From Cyathus striatus (Eukaryota > Basidiomycota > Agaricomycetes > Agaricales > Nidulariaceae): DNA of 64,000 nucleotides. The DNA lies in contig JAOVFP010000001.1 of the NCBI GenBank assembly GCA_025738555.1, positions 2,046,001 to 2,110,000 on the forward strand, written 5' to 3'. Below are positions 58,114 through 64,000 of the stretch, piece after piece (the stretch's first letter is position 1; every line of letters starts with the position of its first letter). The notes beneath the pieces were generated by a model. That model had not been told where the DNA came from. It did no database searches and saw only the letters and a program-made list of their open reading frames with translations. The translations under genes and the position numbers were made by a program.

Positions 58114-58718
58114 GTGTAATTAGAGAAGATGGTAATTATACTTAGTAGAAATGGGAGAAAAATTGAACAGATTCTATTACTACAAGAATACAGTGGGTGA
58201 GGTTGTTATGATTTAATTCTGATCAAGACATAAATCATACAAGTTCAAAAAACAAGTTAATCAGTATTGAAGATAAGTCTCTATTTACAAGCTCTTAAGT
58301 TGGCAAGACTTCAGATGCAGGAAGTTAATAATCAGTAAAGCTAGTTCTCATTTAAGCTGAAGCTTGAGCTCTACAGCTCAAGTCTCTACTGTTTAAATGC
58401 TAACTGGCTAGTATTAATATAGTTTATGGTAAAGGGTTTGTAAGTATAAATAAAGTCAGTACTGCACATTGACTGTGAATTGCTATGATGCAACAAAAAG
58501 TGTGAAAATAAACTAAGTATGGTACAGTAACTCAGAATGAGTTATAACAAGTCAGAATGTAAAAATAAAATAAAAGCTAAATATAATATAGATGAGTTAT
58601 CATGACAAGTGTCTCATACATGGCAGTATTACCAGTGGGTATGAACTAATAAGCCAAATGGGGGAGATAAGAGTAAAGGGAGTAGCAGTGTAACTCAGAA
58701 TGTGCAATCCCTTATATT
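58114..58718. other. No gene seen
   Basis: AT-rich spacer between the LTR and the 3' end of NLR2; nothing recognised. Confidence 0.4.
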
Positions 58719-61700
58719 TCATGGCTTAAGATGCTCTTGACCAAGAGTTCCAGTCCTCATCTCCAGTACCTGACCAAGAATTCTGCTCATCATCTCAAGT
58801 ACCTGAATCTGCAGATTCTCTGCATCTGTCCATTTCCCTTGTTTAATGTATGTGGCTGCCAGGTTTGCCATGCTTGTAAGGGTATCAGGATGCTCTTGAC
58901 CAAGAATTCTGATCCTCATCTCCAGCACCTGAGTCTGCAGCTTCTCTGCATCCCTGCATTTCCCTTGATTGCAGTATGTGGCTGCCAGGTTTGCCATACT
59001 TGTAAGGGTATCAGGATGCTCTTGACCAAGAATTCTGGTCCTCATCTCCAGCACCTGAATCTCCAAGTTCTCTGCATCAGTCCATTTCCCTTGCTTGCTG
59101 TATGTGGCTGCCAGATTTCCTACACTTGTAAGGGTATCAGGATGCTCTTGACCAAGAATTCTGATCCTCATCTCCAGCACCTGAATCTCCAAGTTCACTG
59201 CATCTGTCCATTTCCCTTGATTGCTGTATGTAACTGCCAGGTTTCCCATGTTTGCAAGAGTATCAGGATGCTCTTGACCAAGAATCCTGCTCATCATCTC
59301 CAGCACCTGAATCTGCATCTTCTCTGCATCTGTCCATTTCCCTTGTTTTATGTATGTGGCTGCCAGGTTTGCCATGCTTGTAAGGGTATCAGGATGCTCT
59401 TGACCAAGAATTCTGATTCTCATCTCCAGCACCTGAATCTCCAAGTTCTCTGCATCTGTCCATTTCCCTTGATTGCTGTATGTAACTGCCAGGTTTTCCA
59501 TGCTTGTAAGAGTAGAAGGATGCTCTTGACCAAGAATTCTGCTAATCATCTCCAGTACCTGAATCTGCAGCATCTCTGCATCTGTTCATTTCCCTTGATT
59601 GCAGTATGTGGCTGCCAGGTTTGCCATACTTGTAAGGGTATCAGGATGCTCTTGACCAAGAATTCTGGTCCTCATCTCCAGCACCTGAATCTCCAAGTTC
59701 TCTGCATCAGTCCATTTCCCTTGCTTGCTGTATGCGGCTGCCAGATTTCCTACACTTGTAAGGGTATCAGGATGCTCTTGACCAAGAATTCTGATCCTCA
59801 TCTCCAGCACCTGAATCTCCAAGTTCACTGCATCTGTCCATTTCCCTTGATTGCTGTATGTAACTGCCAGGTTTCCCATGTTTGCAAGAGTATCAGGATG
59901 CTCTTGACCAAGAATCCTGCTCATCATCTCCAGCACCTGAATCTGCATCTTCTCTGCATCTGTCCATTTCCCTTGTTTTATGTATGTGGCTGCCAGGTTT
60001 GCCATGCTTGTAAGGGTATCAGGATGCTCTTGACCAAGAATTCTGATTCTCATCTCCAGCACCTGAATCTCCAAGTTCTCTGCATCTGTCCATTTCCCTT
60101 GATTGCTGTATGTAACTGCCAGGTTTTCCATGCTTGTAAGAGTAGAAGGATGCTCTTGACCAAGAATTCTGCTAATCATCTCCAGTACCTGAATCTGCAG
60201 CTTCTCTGCATCTGTCCATTTCCCTTGAATGCAGTATGTGGCTGCCAGGTTTCCCATACTTGTGAGGGTATCAGAATGCACTTGACCAAGAATTCTGCTC
60301 ATCATCTCCAGTACCTGAATCTGCAGCTTCTCTGCATCTGTCCATTTCCCTTGATTTATGTATGTGGCTGCCAGGTTTGCCATGCTTGTAAGGGTAGCAG
60401 GATGCTCTTGACCAAGAATTCTGATCCTCATCTCCAGCACCAGAGTCTGCAGTTTCTCTGCATCAGTCCATCTCCCTTCCTTGCTGTATGTAACTGCCAG
60501 GTTTGCCATGTTTGCATGGGTATCAGGATGCTCTTGACCAAGAATTCTGGTCCTCATCTCCAGCATCTGAATCTCCAAGTTCTCTGCATCAGTCCATTTC
60601 TCTTGACTGTAGCATGTGGCTGCCAGGTTTGCCATACTTGTAAGGGTAGCAGGATGCTCTTGACCAAGAATTCTGGTCCTCATCTCCAGCACCTGAATCT
60701 CCAACTCCTCAGCATCTGTCCATTTTTCTTGATTGCAGTATGTGGCTGCCAGGTTTGCCATGCTTGTAAGAGTACCAGGATGCTCTTGACCAAGAATTCT
60801 GCTCATCATCTCCAGCACCTTAATCTCCAGTTTCTCTGCATACCTCCACTTCCTTTGATTGTGGTATGTAACTGCCAGGTTTCCCATGCTTATAAGGGTA
60901 TCAGGATGCTCTTGACCAAGAATTCTGCTCATCATCTCCAGCACCTGAATCTGCAGCTTCTCTGCATCTGTCCATTTCCCTTGATTGCAGTATGTGGCTG
61001 CCAGGTTTCCCATACTTGTGAGGGTATCAGAATGCTCTTGACCAAGAATTCTGCTCATCATCTCCAGCACCTGAATCTGCAGCTTCTCTGCATCTGTCCA
61101 TTTCCCTTGTTTTATGTATGTGGCTGCCAGGTTTGCCATGCATGTAAGGGTAGCAGGATGCTCTTGACCAAGAATTCTGATTGTCATCTCCATCATCTGA
61201 ATCTGCAGTTTCTCTGCATCTGTCCATTTCCCTTTATTGCTGTATGTAACTGCCAGGTTTGCCATGTTTGCAAGAGTATCAGGATGCTCTTGACCAAGAA
61301 TCCTGCTCATCATCTCCAGCACCTGAATCTGCAGCTTCTCTGCATCTGTCCATTTCCCTTGTTTTATGTATGTGGCTGCTAGGTTTCCCATGCTTGTAAG
61401 GGTATCAGGATGCTCTTGACCAAGAATTCTGATCCTCATCTCCAGCACCTGAATCTGCAGCTTCTCTGCATCTGTCCATTTCCCTTGAATGCAGTATGTA
61501 ACTGCCAGATTTGCCATGCTTGTAAGAGTAGCAGGATGTTCTTGACCAAGAATTCTGCTCATCATCTCCAGTTCCTGAATCTGCAGCTTCTCTGCATCTG
61601 TCCATTTCCCTTGATTTATGTATGTGGCTGCTAGGTTTCCCATGCTTGTAAGAGTAGCAGGATGCTCTTGACCAAGAATTCTGCTCATCATCTCCAGTAC

Positions 61701-63847
61701 CTGAATCTGCAGCATCTCTGCATCTGTTCATTTCCCTTGATTGCAGTATGTGGCTGCCAGGTTTCCCATACTTGTAAGAGTATCAGAATGCTCTTGACCC
61801 AGAATTCTGCTCATCATCTCCAGTACCTGAATCTGCAGCTTCTCTGCATCTGTCCATTTCTCTTGATTTATGTATGTGGCTGCCAGGTTTCCCTTACTTG
61901 TAAGGGTAGCAGGATGCTCTTGACCAAGAATTCTGCTCATCATCTCCAGCACCTGAATCTGCAGTTTCTCTGCATCTGTCAATTTCCCTTGGTTCCAATA
62001 TGTACTAGCAAGACTTTGTACCATGGATAGTATATTTTTGACCTTCTTTAAATTTTTAATATAATTAGATTTCATTTTTTTCCCACATGTGCTTGCAACA
62101 ACCTGTACTATAGATAATATTTTTTGAATTTTTGAATTTCTGCTGTTTTTTCTATTTATGTATGTGACCTCTAAATCATTCAAACTACTAGATACATCCT
62201 TATACACAATTCCAAGTACTTCTAAATTCTGCTTTAAGATTTCCAATCTATATTATTCTTCAATATTGCACTTTCCTCCATTTTTCAATACCATTGCAAA
62301 TAATATATATATATCTTCATAATATGTCATAGAATAGGATGTGCTATATTTTTTTTTGATTTTGAAGAACATGAGGAAAAATAGAATTTTGGTATGTGTA
62401 TTCATCAGTTGTGTCTTCATAAGATACTGAGCTTAAAATCAATCCTGTGGTATTAAGCAACCATTGATTTGCATCTGTTAATGATAATCTATCTTCACAA
62501 CAGGATTGTACCAATGGATGCATGTTATATGCTGCCTCACTACCAGTTCTCTTTATTAATGCAAATGACAAGAGTAATCTAATACTCTCATGAAATATCC
62601 AGCCATTCCATTCTCTGTTTTCATTCATATTGAGAATTGACCTATTCATAGTATTTAGATGTAGGTGTAGTGACATCTATAAACAGTTCTACATTTTGAG
62701 AGTAAAACTTGACAGCTCGTTCAAACATTATTTGAGATATATTCTTGTAGTGCATAAATGCACATATATTGAGCAGACTGATTGTGTATTGTGCCACAGC
62801 TGCCAATGGTTTATCTTGTGTATTGTTACTCATTTCCAGTATCTTTTCAATTGAAATTTCCCATGTTCTATATACTGATTTGTTGTAGTTTGATGATCCT
62901 TGATATTTAGAATCATTTAATAACTTTGGTTTATACTTCTTGTAAATTTCAATGAATTCATTCAGAGTGCACTGTGTCTGTAATGTATGCACCTGCCATA
63001 TCAATTGCTAATGGTAGACAATATATGTTGTTCACAATTTGTTGTGCCTCCTTTTCATGTATATGTGAAAGTCCAGTTGTTTTCAATAGCAACTCAATTG
63101 CAGTTGGTTCATCCATTTCAGTTACCTCCATTGAGTTATCATGTGTAGCAATTCTCCTAAGACCAGAATTTCTGCTAGTGATAAGAATGTTTCCTGTATT
63201 TCCTGGAGGAAAATACTTTTCAACCATTTCTGATGAGTTGTCTGCACTATCAAAAATTATAAGCCATTGTGATTTAAGAGTAGAAATCTGTTGTAAAACC
63301 ACAGCAGTTGAGAATTCAAATTCTTGAGTACCAGAACTTGCAAATTTTGTATAAATATCCTTCAGACTTTCAATAACTGTATCATCAGATGTTGTGTCAA
63401 CCCAGAAAATATTAGAGAAACTGTAATTAATAAGTTATTACAACATCAGCAAAAATCACAAGAAATACATACTATTCCACAGTTTGATCACAAAATTTTA
63501 AACAGATTTGTGTCTTTCCAATGCCTCCCATTCCATGTAGAAGAAACATCTTCCTTTCTGACTTATTCATAGTACTACTACCACAGAAATGTTCATGAAG
63601 CTTCTCAAGATAAATTTCTTGTCCCACAAAGTTTGGTGATGTGCAAGCCATAGTGTTCTGAAATGCAGGAAGCAGGTTATTGCTTGGGTGATTTGTGATT
63701 ATGTTAATAGTCTGGAAATTATAAACAATTCAGAAGTATGATCCATCAGTTGCAGTATGAAGATACCTGATTTTCTCCCCTTATGTCATACATTTGTGGT
63801 TGATTAACAACAAAGTGGTGAGAATTTGTAAAAGCCCCAGAAATCAT
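58719..63847 (-). pseudogene. NLR2: paralogue of NLR1 with broken NB-ARC and expanded TPR array
   Basis: Same gene plan as NLR1: ATG 63,847, two 5' introns at the same places, P-loop GMGGIGKTQ, WLIIFDSAD, NILITSRN, CLPLAID, NMHPLVQ. Against NLR1 there are three frameshifts: a 2-bp loss after GAYIT (about 62,990), a 2-bp loss near 62,660 and one extra T in a run (9 instead of 8) at about 62,350. There are also an in-frame TAA near 62,250 (EE-stop-YRLE) and two TGG to TGA stops in TPR units (about 61,727 and 59,583). The TPR part spans about 25 units against 7 in NLR1, and its last unit has an internal deletion. A full-length product is not possible from this copy. Assembly error is a weaker alternative given the number of independent lesions. 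Confidence 0.85.
58740..61935 (-). repeat. Expanded 126-bp TPR-coding array of NLR2 (about 25 units)
   Basis: Head-to-tail 126-bp units with consensus text ILGQEHPDTLTSMANLAATY and KWTDAEKLQIQVLEM. A 630-bp block of exactly five units is present twice in tandem: the same strings start at 58,971 and 59,601 and the copies differ at only a few bases. The period stays a multiple of three throughout. Confidence 0.9.
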
Positions 63848-63943
63848 GTTGTTTGTTAGTGAGTAATTCAAAGATTGATGTTTGGCAAGTGAAATTGATG
63901 GGTTGATAGTTTGGTAAGGAACTACAGCATCAAATGCACAGGG

Positions 63944-63952
63944 TTTTATATA
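63944..63952 (-). promoter_or_regulatory. TATA box of NLR2
   Basis: TATATAAAA on the minus strand, 97 bp upstream of the ATG; the distance exceeds that in NLR1 because of a short insertion near 63,900-63,920. The flanking promoter is alignable to NLR1's up to the window end, with several NLR1 CpG sites replaced by TpG or CpA. Confidence 0.55.
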
Positions 63953-64000
63953 CCTCGACAGTCTATTCTTAACTAATTACATGGGAAGATGTGAATGAAA

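Noticed and set aside
58731..61382. Long open frame of 883 codons on the plus strand across the NLR2 repeat array (and 307 codons at 30,052-30,975)
   Set aside because: It is antisense to the TPR units. A 126-bp period keeps any stop-free frame open through the whole array, so its length is not evidence of a gene.
26842..64000. Idea that the two NLR genes with their nearby LTRs form one 30-kb segmental duplication
   Set aside because: The LTRs have different target duplications and the sequence between LTR and NLR is unrelated at the two places; only the NLR genes and their promoters are paralogous.

Overview
The window reads as a gene-poor, transposon-dense stretch of a fungal nuclear genome, most likely a basidiomycete of the Agaricomycetes. 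Coding sequence is split by short GT-AG introns of 51-58 bp. Two NB-ARC genes end in very regular 42-residue TPR units of a kind common in Agaricomycete NLR families. Mobile-element relics include a Ty3/gypsy chromovirus, hAT-like elements, LTR relics and a fragment resembling an ORF associated with KDZ-type elements. No rRNA, intact tRNA or CRISPR array was seen. Species assignment from sequence alone is not possible.

Layout. Positions 1-6,400 hold dispersed repeats and a small multi-exon gene (from 1,375) split by a hAT-like MITE; taking out the MITE rejoins the reading frame. At 7,341-9,310 two metabolic genes face each other tail to tail: a nitronate monooxygenase (+) and a degraded short-chain dehydrogenase (-). 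From 10,217 to about 19,400 there is an old, CpG-rich repeat area that includes a 4-kb element with hairpin ends and an LTR relic. A CpG-poor block (about 19,430-33,000) carries a hAT transposase scrap, a decayed chromovirus (21,422-24,745), a TIR element filled by a 19-bp satellite, a solo LTR, and NLR1 (complement 29,989-32,794), the best-preserved gene. A second CpG-rich block (33,000-47,090) is repeat relics plus three short gene fragments at 42.1-43.9 kb. The last CpG-poor block (47,090-64,000) has a 1.93-kb foldback palindrome, a hAT element with a perfect 8-bp target duplication, a small hairpin-ended element carrying a fragment of a UTP20-like gene, a series of minisatellites, a second solo LTR of the same family, and NLR2 (complement 58,719-63,847), a paralogue of NLR1 with a broken NB-ARC region but about 25 TPR units.

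Together the main biological story is a pair of fungal NLR (STAND) genes in a repeat-rich, apparently methylation-eroded neighbourhood. NLR1 looks intact. NLR2 has frameshifts and stops in its nucleotide-binding half, but its 126-bp TPR repeat array has expanded by duplication in near-perfect frame. Several element pairs (NLR1/NLR2 promoters, the two hairpin elements) differ by CpG to TpG/CpA changes, which suggests cytosine methylation and deamination act on the AT-rich blocks. All functional statements are from sequence reading and remembered family features; no database search was run.
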